Assembly (NCBI GenBank): GCA_030142905.1
Contig: JASJOG010000336.1
Coordinates: 1-64,000 of the forward strand
Length of the DNA: 64,000 nucleotides
Source: Heliopora coerulea
Taxonomy: Eukaryota; Cnidaria; Anthozoa; Scleralcyonacea; Helioporidae
Direction: 5' to 3'
Positions 26,401 to 39,200 of the stretch are shown here, in pieces (position 1 is the first letter of the stretch; each line of letters begins with the position of its first letter). Made by a program: the position numbers and the translations under genes. Under the pieces are notes generated by a model. It had not been told where the DNA came from and did not search any database. It saw only the letters and a program-made list of their open reading frames with translations.

Positions 26401-29400
26401 TCAATAAATTAAAAAAATACATATACAAATAAACCACCAAATGCAAAACGACGCTTACTTCCTTATTCACTCAACTGAACTTACCTGAATCTCATGTGAA
26501 TTGCAAGAATTTTTTCAACGTTGTCAGTCGTAAGCTCATAATTGGAATCTGGATCATAGAGATAACCAATTCCCATCACATTGCACAAGTTTGTGATACG
26601 TGTCATCCTTTATAAGAGGAACAGACAATTATGCACACCCAATCAAAAGAAACAACGACATTAACAAGGAATCTACGGCCGGCTCGAGGATCCACTTCCA
26701 CCTTGATTAAAACGAGGAACTTTTAAAAATCATTCACATGAGAATGAATTTAAATGCACAAAAAACACATTTTCATATGAAGGGATTTAAGCTGGACCTC
26801 GTTTCATAGCATGCATATCAGATCTATATTAAAAGTCGTGTTATATATTTACCGATCCCAAGTTTCATAGTTCTTGTCAAAGTCCACCCCTTGAACCTTT
26901 AGTTGTCCTCTTAAAGTTGGATCCATGAGCCGTGGCTCAAGAATTTCGTTGTTTACGGGATTCAGTAGATCCCCATTTCCACTTAGTAGAAATCCAAGAA
27001 ATGTCATGCTGTGGCGGTCTTGGTTAAAGAAAATGTAAGGATGAGGACTGTAAAGAAAGCAAAATTATGAAAATATTTGTGACAGCTTAACTAATTGAAA
27101 TTCGAAAAATACTCTGATACAAAAGAGGATGAACTCAATTTGGTTGCTCACGCCACAAATGCAATTTGGTAGATAGTTAGCTACCTAGCTAACGACAAAA
27201 CCAAATACAAAAGGCCAGTACATTGGGAAGTCAGTAATGTACATGTGTAGATAGGAAGATACCTACGTCACTTGCAAAGTGGCTTGGTGGCTAGTAATAG
27301 GGCATATGATACGTGGGTATGGTAAGTAGGTGGGAGGATAGTATGGTAAGCAAGTGGCAAGGTGGTAGGTTATGTTAGTAGCTAGGTGGGAACATAGCTA
27401 AATGAGTGGGTGGGTGGGTTCGTGTGTAGTATGGTGACTACGTAGGTATGCAGCAAGTGGATGGCATGAAATTGGGAAGATGAATAGGTGAATAGATGTG
27501 TATGTGGCTACGTGGATATGTGGATGGGCTGGTAGGCGGATAGTCATGTAAAAATAATTAGCTGAACAGGTATTTGTAGTTAAGTAAGTACGTAGCTGTA
27601 ATAGCTAGTTTATTAATAACCAGCATGCGATAGCCATACCACAACAGGATGAGTTGAACATTAGCATGTATCTCACGATCTTCCGTTACTACTAAATGCT
27701 CTCAGTGTCCCTGACTTTTCATCATGTGACCTAGATGTTATCAGTTAATACAATTTCACAATGCCACATTGCTTCGTAATTCAGTCTGCTAATAATATCC
27801 TCCAATTAAAGAATCAATGTTCTTTGTTATGATAACAGACTCATGTATTGTCCATCCAGACTGACCTTGCTGGAGTTCAGTTAGACTTGCATCAAACGTT
27901 GTTGTATGGTTTGGTTGTTCTGCTGGCATATCGTTGCCATGGCTTTGAATTACACCTTTTGCTATTCATTCCCAGAAAATATACTATTCGACATTCACTT
28001 ACGCTTTTATCATGTTCAATTAAAATTTTAGCATAAAAGTTACAGTCATTAGAATCAGTAAGCAACCATATGTATGAAATGGCGTTCAATAGCGCCAACA
28101 GAAGACCAATAACACCATTCCACTATGCACTGGGGAGAATGAAATTTCAATTACGCACGACGTTTGACCTGTCTGTTTCAGGGTCGATTTAAGCTTTTAT
28201 GACTTTCAAACATGTATATTGCAAACTGTTAAGGAGCTTTAGTTTACAGTTCTTTGTTAACTCATCAACTTTCTCGTCTTCACCATTAAAGATTCCATGC
28301 ACTATACTGCCACATATGTACGCGTAGATCGCGCAATTCTACGACATGAAAATCACCAGGCCGTGAACTGAGTGATATTCATTGCTCTCGAGCGTTTGCA
28401 AAACATGAGGGGATAATGAAAATCACGAGGCCGCAGGGCGAGTGATTTTTGTTGTTCTCGAATGTTTTACAAACGCGAGAGAACAGCAAAAATCACGACG
28501 CGGTAGCCCAAGTGTATTTATTGTTCTCGAGTGTTTGTAACTCCTGTTAAAACATGAGACACGAGTTTATGAAGCAGCTTCTCAATCGTCTATTTTGAAT
28601 GTATAATTAAGAAATGTGGTAATAAACGGTTCTTTGTATGGACCGTTTATTATCTGATTTCTTAGTTATGAATTCGGTTTACGCGACCTTTACCGGGTTT
28701 CAAAACGCATGCACATGACCAAATATTTTCGTCTGGTTGGTTTATTAGGTCATGCATGATTAATGAGTTTGAGAACTAAAGTTCATAAACTGCTTGAAAT
28801 ATACAGTACATGTCAGGCAAAATGTGGTATGAAGAGCAAATTTTAATATTATCGTTTAGTAGGGTAAAGACGAGACCACATTTAATAGATTTGGAAATCA
28901 AACTATCAAAATTCCAAAACAAACCGGTGAACGAAGGCTTCCGATTAACAGAGGTTGAAAAGTCGTTTGTGCGATCATTCTTCCAACAAAGGAAGGATAA
29001 AATTACTCTCTGACACACTAGAAAACCTAGTATTTCAATAAGCAAACATATAGTCCTGACAAGGGCTCTGCAAAGCAGAACGTGGTCAGCAGAGCGAGAA
29101 ATGTCAAAGCAGTTCTCTACATATCAGCGAAATAACAAAGGTAACCGAATTCAGTTTATTTACTAATTTTGATAGTTTTATTCCCCGATCTTTTATACAT
29201 CTCGGGATTCTACATAGCCAAAAATCGACCCTGCAGTAGACTGGACAGATGTCTCTTGCGTAAGTGAGATTTTATTCTCGCTAGTGAATAGTGGAATGGT
29301 GTTAATGGTCGTCTGTTGAACCAATGAATTCCCTTTATGATGTAAATGGTTGCTTACAGGTGATGCTCATGAATGCTACCTCTCATGCTAAAATTTTAAT

Positions 29401-32400
29401 TGAACATGAGAAAAGCGTAAATGAATGTTGATTTAAATAAAATGAATGTATTTTCGCGTTAATGATAGTATATTCTCTCGTAATGAACAGCAAAAGGTGT
29501 ACTAAGTTGCTGTTCCAGCCACCATCTGCGTAACCATGATTTCCTTTGTCGCGAACTTTCCTTGCATGTGCGGAGTTTCTGCTATGGACAGGGCCAGTTA
29601 TTATCCTTATTTATTTGAGCACCACTTACTTTGATCACTTTTTTTGGATCTTTGTAGAAGGTGGTGGTAAATTTGTTCCTCTGATTTGGAACGTAACCTG
29701 GTTACAACGTAACCTGCTGGTTGATTTTCTCTTGGTTTGGTATCATATCTCTTGTTCGTTTAAATGTACTGTGAACTTGTCGTTCTGCAGAATAGTCATT
29801 TGTTTAGTTTATTACCAGAGATGAGTACTCGATTATTAAGTTTCTTTGTATCAGGCATTGAAGTGTTTTTGCAGTAGCTATTGATTTTCCAGGCGGAAAA
29901 CGTAGACGTAACATAAAGATGAGAGCCCAGCTCAGGATTTTTATGCGAAGAACCATAACGACAGAAAAGCACAAAGCATTTAAAACAACCTTACTAACGT
30001 TTCGTTGCGGACGTGCAACATCTTTGGAGTAAGGTGTTTTTTTCTGCTTTTTCCCCAAGGTTTTAGTCAATGAATAATTGTATGTTTTTCAATAGCACCT
30101 TGTTAAAAAGCCCTACTAGTCTGTTTGCTTTGGAGCCATAATTTATAGTAACACCCAAGAACTTAAGTGCATGTCATGCGAAATTCTGTTGACCTAACTC
30201 TTTCCCAGCGGGAGAAATCTTGTTAGTATAATCTTGTCTGGCTAAAGCCAGACGATTAAATTTTCGATTTTTTTTTCGACTTCTTCTCTCACATTTTAGC
30301 CAGCCTACGATACTCATGAGGTCCGAATACTGAGTTTAATGTAGCCACGTAAGGATGTCACTTAATTGACGTGACTGAACTCATGATTTTCTCTTTTGAA
30401 CCTCGAGAATAGTTATCTAATTTACCGGCGGGAATAGTCTACATGTATTAATTGTAGTGGTGACAATCTTTCGTTAAGTAATCCAGCTGGTCGGACGGGT
30501 CGGACATGAGGAAGTCATGGGCAACCGGTGACTTATCGAATCACTAGTAACATGTTCTTGTACATCTTCGTCCATTCTGGGTCATCGCAATTTTCGAACT
30601 TGTCATTGTTTGGTCCTCGTGATACCTGCATGACCTTCATGAGCCCAAAAGAACTGCTCTTAGTCGATGGACCCTATGGAGAAATAATTGGCTCCCAGGT
30701 ACCTAGATGTTGTCAGTCGCAGATAGCTCACCTGAGATGATTCGGATGTAGATGGAGTTCGTTACTTGCTAATGAATTGTTTACTTGCTTCATTGCTTGA
30801 TTTTGTTGTCTACCTATGAAGCTCGCCTGACTTCTCCTACTTTCTTCCTTCAACGACTTCCTCGAGTAGTATAGGTATTAATACAACTTTGATTGATATG
30901 GATTAGATTTATGTATAAAGAATGAACCCAAGATCACTTAAAACAGCCCAGTATTATGAGTCTTACGCATGAATCATTCTGTAGTTTAGTAGGGTGTTGT
31001 ATGACCGGTTGTCCTGTATTTCGATTAGCTGTCTTACCAGCTTAGAGGTAAGACAGGCGTTTTACAGCTACAAGGACAATCAAAAGGGTTTTCGAATGTT
31101 ATTCTGTAAATTTAAATCATTTATATACCATGAATAAATGTAATAACGGCTTCTGTAAAAGAGTTAAGCTATCAAAAGAGTTCATCACTTGATAAGGTCG
31201 TAGGACATGGAGGTTCACGACTACGTGAAAACGCCATGCCTTCCAGTAAGGATTGGGGAAATGGACGGCGTTGAGTGTCGCAGGCGAGTGACCCTTGTAT
31301 AACTGGTTGGGGCACTGATACATTGAAAAGATACTTCGGCATTGCACTCCATTGCAGGCAGTGTGATGACTTTTCGCATATATTATTAAAGTTTCCACAA
31401 TGTTTGTCACAAGTATTACTGCTAACCTCTGTTCCCAACGTCGTCTGATTTGAAATGGAATCAAATCATCTTCTTCATCTCTTGCCCTTTGAGTATCGTC
31501 TGCTGTCAAGTTACCATCGCTTAGTGAACGGGTAGCGAAATCCTATAAGTAAAAATCGCATTCAAATAAAGCCTTGCCTACAAACCACACTTAGCCAACA
31601 AGTCGATTTGAGGTACATGGAGGGAAACTGAACTTCACAATGAGAAAAAATTTAATAGAGGTATTGTTTATCCTACCCTTGACATTTGTATCATGAAGCG
31701 AACAACGAATGTTCTGAATCCTTGCAGAAGGTCACCAACCAATTCTGTATTGCAGAAAATGCTTTCTTCGCAGTCACGCAGCTGGGAGTTTAAGAAGCTG
31801 ACGAAGTGATGTAGTTCTGCCCAAGATGGATCGCGCATTCCACAATATCTTAAAGACATATTTTTACAAGCACATTAGCCAATCAATTATTTGGTAAAGT
31901 TGTGTATAAGTAATTGGGTCAGGATTCCAGGTGCGGTTAGACATCTTTTCTGTAAGTTTCAATACTATTTACCCAGTAAATAAGTGGTTTTGCACGGGAA
32001 AATCACATTGAATTTTTTTCCAATCACTACATTATCTTTCCCCTTGAAAATAAAGCACTTGACTTTGACGGGAACTTTAATCAACCATTACCCTTTGCCT
32101 TTTCATTAACCCTCTGTTTAAATATAAACATGGAACGAATTTTCTTTAAGTCAGATTTAGATGGCTCGATACAGTTTCTTTAACCTGGGGTAATTTTCAG
32201 ACCCGCTCTAAATTTGAAGACGTACTATTTTAAAACCGTTCAAACCATAAACACCAAATTTGATAAATTCGCAAAGAATTTATCTGGAAGTATTTCGACA
32301 TTGGTGCCTAATGTAACCAACTTAGGAGTTTCCATGGCAACTTTTTTTCACACTAATATCTTCCAAAATTCACTATTTTTATTGTAACCAATATTATATC

Positions 32401-32677
32401 TTAAACAAATAAAAAGTAAGGATAAGTGTCTTTACTTGATAACCCAATGAGCTAGCTAGGCTGTTAATCCTGGAGGTCCACCTAAAAGTGCCCAGAGAAA
32501 ACCTGTCGTGCTGGGTACAGAGAAACTCGACAACTCCCCCCACATGTGACCTGGGTAACACGGGTATGGCAATAAAATGGAGCCAGAATCAAACCCTAGT
32601 CACAGTGGTGACAGACATGCACACAACCATTGTGCCACCAGCACCCCTATTTATGTATATGTATACATATTTAGCAG

Positions 32678-32720
<43 letters not shown>

Positions 32721-32758
32721 TGCTAAATATATATACAAGTATAAATATATATAGTAAA

Positions 32759-32805
<47 letters not shown>

Positions 32806-33208
32806 TATAAATATAACAATAATTAAAAAACGAGCAGGAGGGTTTTAGATCCAATAAAGCACGAACTGCGAGTGTTTTAAATGTCTTAAAAAACGAACCC
32901 CTTAACCCTATCTGGGTTGGGGTTAAATAATTGCAATTGTTTGGACAAAATTTTCGAAATACTTGTTCCAATTGAATACTACTTCAAACCAAGAATATCT
33001 CCAGATGAGGTTTTTTTAAATCTAAAAACTGTCAATTTCTGTTTGAAGGTTTAGTATGACGTCATCTTCTAGTATTCATGACTACATCATAACGCCTAGT
33101 TATGGAGTCATGAATAATTGTGTATATATATATATATATATATATATAAATATCTTGAGTGAAACCATATATATACGGTATATATATATACATATTGTGC
33201 ATTAGCAA

Positions 33209-33253
<45 letters not shown>

Positions 33254-36200
33254 ACGCTAATATTATAATACAAATCAATTTTTTTACAAAGGAAATCATC
33301 CTTATTAACTTGTAAAAAATTGGGTTTTGCATAACTTTTTAAAATCTGCTTATTAATTCCCCATACGTTAAAACAAACTCCGAATATCAAGGTCATCTTG
33401 AAAACTCAAGATTTGAGTAAAATCAAAACAATTTTGGTATTAGTATGATATTTCGTCTTTATTTCAAAGACATCTGTCTGACGATGTCTTTGAAATAAAG
33501 ACAAAATATCACACTAATACCAAAATTGTCTTGATTTTACTCAAATCTTGAGTTTTCAAGATGACCTTGATATTCGGAGTCTGTTTTATCTTATATTTTT
33601 TCAAATTGTCGGCTGGCGCTGAATTCCCCATAGCTGAAGAAAAAATTTAATGAAAATAATTAAGGGTCGCCGTACTTTTATAAATTGTGACCTTAATGTA
33701 TTTGAGGTTTTTTACCAAACAATTAGGTTTATCAACTCTTAAATGGACCATTACAGAATATTTTAAAATACACTTATTAGTTGCGCATAAGTGAAAAATG
33801 CTTAAATGAAACAAATAAAAAGTCGGGTGGAGTTCGTAGGTTTAGGTGAAAAAGTGTCCTTTTTGCAGTTTGTAATGTTTGCCTAGTTTTGTCTACAATA
33901 GATTAAGTTTCGTTTACTTCATTATTCTGTCGTCAGAAAGAAAATTATGCCACTAAGCTAGGCATTAAACAGGATATGTATAAATATGTGTTCGTTTTCA
34001 GGCATTTAGTGTTGGTTATAGTCAACTATGAGTACACTATAGTGCTAATAGGTCATTTTTTTTTCATAGCTACAGTTACATCAATTACTTTATGGCAATC
34101 TTTAACGCCTCCATTGGATCACCAATCACAGTTTGTTGCTGGCGTTGAAATGTAAAGTTATCCAAGTTTACTCCTGCATCAAACAATTTGAGGTACTGAA
34201 AGGTGCGTTGGTACTCGACACTGCGGAACTTTTCCATATCAAATTCGGTATCACCTAGAGGAAACAATATCATTTTTCTTGAAGGAAATGAATTTAGTGA
34301 CAAAAGCCAAGATATATTTCGTTCCGTTTGTCCTAACTCGGGTAGGGTGCATGAACAATACGTAATTGAGTGATAGAAGTAAAAATAATAAAAATTTCAG
34401 CTGCTCATTAAAATGTTGTTGCACCCGGCAATTCCTTTAACACTAAGCGCTACGAGTTGTCTCGTTTGCGACACCAATTGGGCTATGTTATGTAGATTAC
34501 AGCAAATGGTGTGTTGTCGATATAAATCAACATTTAATTTCCTCATATTTTTCTTTCTGTTTACGGTAATCTTCATATGGTAGGCCAGTTCGTTTGAGTC
34601 AACTTAACGAGTTCAGATTAAGGGTAACAGAGCTTAACCTTCTCCACCTGATGGGATGAAATATACATACATACAACTCTGCTGATCATGCAATATTAAA
34701 AACAATCGAGCAATAGACCGAAGTGCTTGGACATACTTAAAACACAAGGTGGCAGCCATATGTTTTAGATCCGATGAAGAGTATAATGTGAATTTTCTTA
34801 ACGACTTCAAAAACGAAGTTCTTTATGCTTGAATGGACGGAGAAAGTTTGGCACTCAATGTTTTCAAAGCCGGAAAACTCTGACGAGAAAAGTGTATTTA
34901 TCGCATCTAAATACACCACACGGTTTTGATTTTTCTTAATTCGTATTTTCGTCATGAAACTAACTTAGTGTGCAAGACTGTAATATTTATACAGTGTTTA
35001 GCAAATCGGAAGATTCTACTTTTTTTTCATTATTAAAATACAGATTATTAGAAAAGCGGAAGTTTAAATGACAATGTAAAAAAAGTTAAAGGGCGTCGGT
35101 ACAACTACGTGGGACAAATAAAATGGTCGTGTTTTAGTGGTTTATAGTTGTTCACTTAAAAATGAAAAGCAATTGAAAGCTTGCAGGCCATTTTTTATGG
35201 ATATGATCTAAAATTTCATGCATTTTCCCGGGTTTTTCCAGGTGATTCAATCAGGAAACGAAGCGTAACTTTTATGGCTTTAAAGTTTATAGAGGAGCAC
35301 ACACTCTTACCGTTTTGATTCTGCTGAATGTTGAATAAAGTTTCTCTTGGTGTTAAACAATGTATTCTTGGCAAAAATTTCAAAAATGAATATTTGGTTG
35401 CTGCAGGCCTTTTCCTTCCATTCTGCTAAATCGCAAAGAAACATCTTAACAATTAGTTCAGTATTTATAAAACAAAATATGGTTATAAAGGTCAATGCAA
35501 TGTAACTAACGTTAGCTTGTTAATTACCAAACACATAAACTTGTTTATCATGATTTCACACATACAAACTAAAGTTCGTACTTTCTACAAGTTTTCATAT
35601 AATTACTTAAATAGCATAAACCTACCTGACTATAGTTTTCCTGAGATACAATTTCGTCGGTGACCAGAGAGGGAAACGTCCTGTCAGTTGTGACTTCAAT
35701 AACGTACATATCAGTTGTTTTTCTTCTCCAAACATATCCATTTGAGTCTTTTATGGTTTTCAAAATAAGTAAATTAAAAAGCAGGGCATCCAGTCCCTTG
35801 ATAACCTGAGTTGGAAGAGAAGAGTTCGGTAAAAACCCCTCTAAGCAGATTGATTATCCCTCGCACCCATTAAGAATAACATCAAGTTTTTTATGTAACT
35901 GGAATACTTACCGACTGCGATATGTCAAGATGGAATATTCGTGAGACTGGAATATCCTGTTTGACAGCATGTGTTAAAAATGCGCGTGTCACTTCATCAG
36001 AGTCCACTGACACCCCATGAACAGGTATCGCCTGGCAAAGTGACGATACATATTCTAGTCGAAGTCTCTTGTTGTTCGGGAGATTGTCCAATTTTCTTGT
36101 CAAACGTTTCACCACCAGACTTTTGCCAACGCCAGCTCTGGACGATTCGACCACACGGACGGATAATCTGGATATAATTATGAAACCAACATTAAAATTG

Positions 36201-39200
36201 TCGAGCAAACTGTTCAATACAACAGAACATAGTTAACAATTATCTTGTGAGGTAGGCTATTTTTAAGTCACCAATTATCAAGATCAAAGACAGTGTAATA
36301 CTGACTGAAACCCGGATAATTCTTGATATGAAAAATGCCAAGTTCAGTAATTGTTCTTATCATACATTTTGAAGTGGGAACCAGCCATTTATAATACTGT
36401 AAAACAATTACAACTTGCAAAACATCGAGGGGCGATTCCCCCGGATGAAGGAAGAGGAGGAGCATGGGTTCGTTTTGCTTGCTTATGCAAATTTAAGATT
36501 ACCTATGCGTAGGAACAGGATCATGTTATGCAAATATAAAATTATTTACAATATTTAGGTACCAACCAAAACATATCTATTAACATTATTTTGTTGCAAT
36601 TTCTAGCCTTGGTTGGCATAACCACTACCTTGGCCACTGATTGTTGCATTTCATATAGCGACTATTGCATTGCTGGATACATATGGCTTGATACCTGACC
36701 ATCGTTGTTCATTTTAAATTTGCATGGCATGAGTTAGTTCATTTTAAATTTGCATGGCATAAATGTGTTAGAGGCTGTACTCGTTCTTTTGTGAGTAAAT
36801 GAAGCCTTCGTCACGTTTACATAGCATGCAACTTCTTCGATATACTTTGTCCTAAGTTTAATTGTAAACAAATCCACGTTCTGGTGCTATGCCCCATGAC
36901 CTATGAGTTCATGGAAGGAATTGAAACGTTTCCTATATTGGTACAAACATGTCTTTTGCTGAAATATTTTTGTGTGGTTTTTTTGTGTGAAGATTTGAAT
37001 ATAAATTCCATTCTTTGTTGCCTAACACAACTAATTGATGTGTTTACACAAGCGATCGTTATTCTGTGGCGTTGTCTGATTTTAAGGAAAAGCCGCAAGA
37101 TAAAAGGGGCCAAAATCGTGACTATTGTCCTAAAACGTTTCCTTTGATTACTATCTCTATATTCATGGTACCCATTAAATTTTGATAGTTAGAACCCTTT
37201 CCAGGCAGGATTTTTTCCTTGATGAGTAAAATCATCTAGTTTTAGCTAGAGTAAAATAGAAGACTGATCCTGCAGAGAAACAAAACATTTGCTCTTTGAT
37301 ACAAATGAAAAGGAAAGTCTCTAATTTACAGACGGGTCATGACATTTTGTAATGTAAATTATGAGTAGTAAGAAATTGCATTCTCTAAAGATTTGGAACC
37401 CTTTAATGCTCACCCTTACGTCATTTCACATGTAAAATGGAAACCTTTTCACATACGAAATACCTAAATCATTTGTGAAGTGAACTGATTCAAAATTTCA
37501 CGTGAGACCTTGGTGTACGGAACATGTATTTGAAATACAGTATGTTTCAAATTATTATGCAAAGTGGTATTTTTCAAATATCTTTAAAAGTATTTGCTCT
37601 GAGCCGATCAAACTTTCACAATTTGTTTCTTACACTTTAACCAACATTACATCTTGATTTCATTTAAATTTGTTGACAAATAAAGCAGTCGTGATGCATT
37701 ATGCAAAAAAGGTGCTTTTATGATGTACCAAATTATTATGCATACAAACTATAAATTACATTCTAGTGATCAAAAACACTATTTAAACGGTGACTCAAAC
37801 ACACTGACGTCTACAACGTAATATTAACAGGTTTTAAACAAATGCAAGCTTGATACGCAACACACATACGTTCGTTCTTTACTTATTTATTCACATACGA
37901 TCCCTTGTTTGAGAAGAGGTCTACCAGACGGCCATCGACAGATTTGGTGAGATTTTGAATTTCATCTGCTCCTATACTCTCTGCTGCGTCAGATACCCTT
38001 CCACAGATCATCTTTTGACATATATTGTTGACCACCATTGTAAATTTTCTTCTTCAATATGCTCCAAAGGTTTTCTATGGGGTTTAGATCCGGAGATGAT
38101 GCTGGCCATATCATCAACTTTTCATCTTTGAAGCTAACACGTCGTAGGTATGCAATAGTGAAACGTGCAGCATGTGATGGTGCATTATCTTGAATGAAAA
38201 TAATCTTCCTTCGGAATGATACTCGTTGTTTGCGATACCATGGAACAAAGTTCTGCTTCAGGAAGTCTGCGTAGGTGGCAGCATTCATTTTGACACCTTC
38301 TGGCACTCTAAATGGACCAACCATCTCATTGCCTAGTATACCAGCCCAGAACATAACACCCCTACCACCTTGTTGTCGTCTCAATCTTGTTGCTTTCTGG
38401 GCACCATAAGCCAACCATCCTCTGGACCAACCATCCGGGCCATCAAGGGTTGCTCTACTCTCGTCTGTGAAAAGAACCTTTTAGAAATCGGTCTTCATAT
38501 AACGTTTAGCCCATTCAATCCGTTGAATTTTGTGTCGGTTGGTTAATGGTGGGCGAATGTTCGGCCTAACAGCTTTGGCAACCGATTTGAGAATGCGACA
38601 TCGAGATGTTCTAGGTATTCCCTGGATTCCAGCGTCCTCAAAAATTTGTTCGCTCGTTGAAAGCGGATGCCTTGCTACTTCTCGTTTGATTGTGGAAAGT
38701 TGCAGACTTGATATTTTTCGACTCACACCTTTGTCGCTTCTTTTCCTTGCCTTGCTGCTGTTGGCAAGGAATCGCTGGACAGTTCTGTGGTCACGGCAAA
38801 GTTCTTTTGAAATTTCGATTGACTTTTTACCCTGAGCAAGACGTTGAACTATATTTCTCTTCTCCTCGTCTGTCAGATCTTTCTGCTTACCCATCTTTCG
38901 CCAATTTCTACCACAACTAGTGCAATTTGCATAATAATTTAGTACATCATAAAAGCACCTTTTTTGCATAATACATCACGACTGCTTTATTTGCCAACAA
39001 ATTTAAATGAAATCAATACGTAATGTTGGTTAAAGTGTAATAAACAAATTGTGAAAGTTTGATCGGCTCAGTGCAAATACTTTTAAAGATATTTGAAAAA
39101 TACCACTTTGCATAATAATTTGAAACATACTGTATGAAATGAAAATTTACACACGGAAATTAATTTCACATATTAAACTTTCATGTTACATGCGGAATTG

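Larger units (their letters stand above)
37538..39132 (-). mobile_element. Tc1/mariner element (1,595 bp), DD37E type, TA target duplication
   Basis: It starts CAGTATGTTTCAAATTATT, ends with the inverse, and is flanked by TA on both sides (37536-37537, 39133-39134). Terminal inverted repeats are about 205 bp (37538-37742 and 38928-39132) with about seven differences, so the insertion is fairly young. It carries one broken transposase and lies inside a MITE in the E6-E7 intron. Confidence 0.93.

Noticed and set aside
31117..31509. 130-residue minus-strand frame taken whole as coding
   Set aside because: Only its N-terminal part is exon E12; the remainder is read-through past the GTTAGC donor into the intron.
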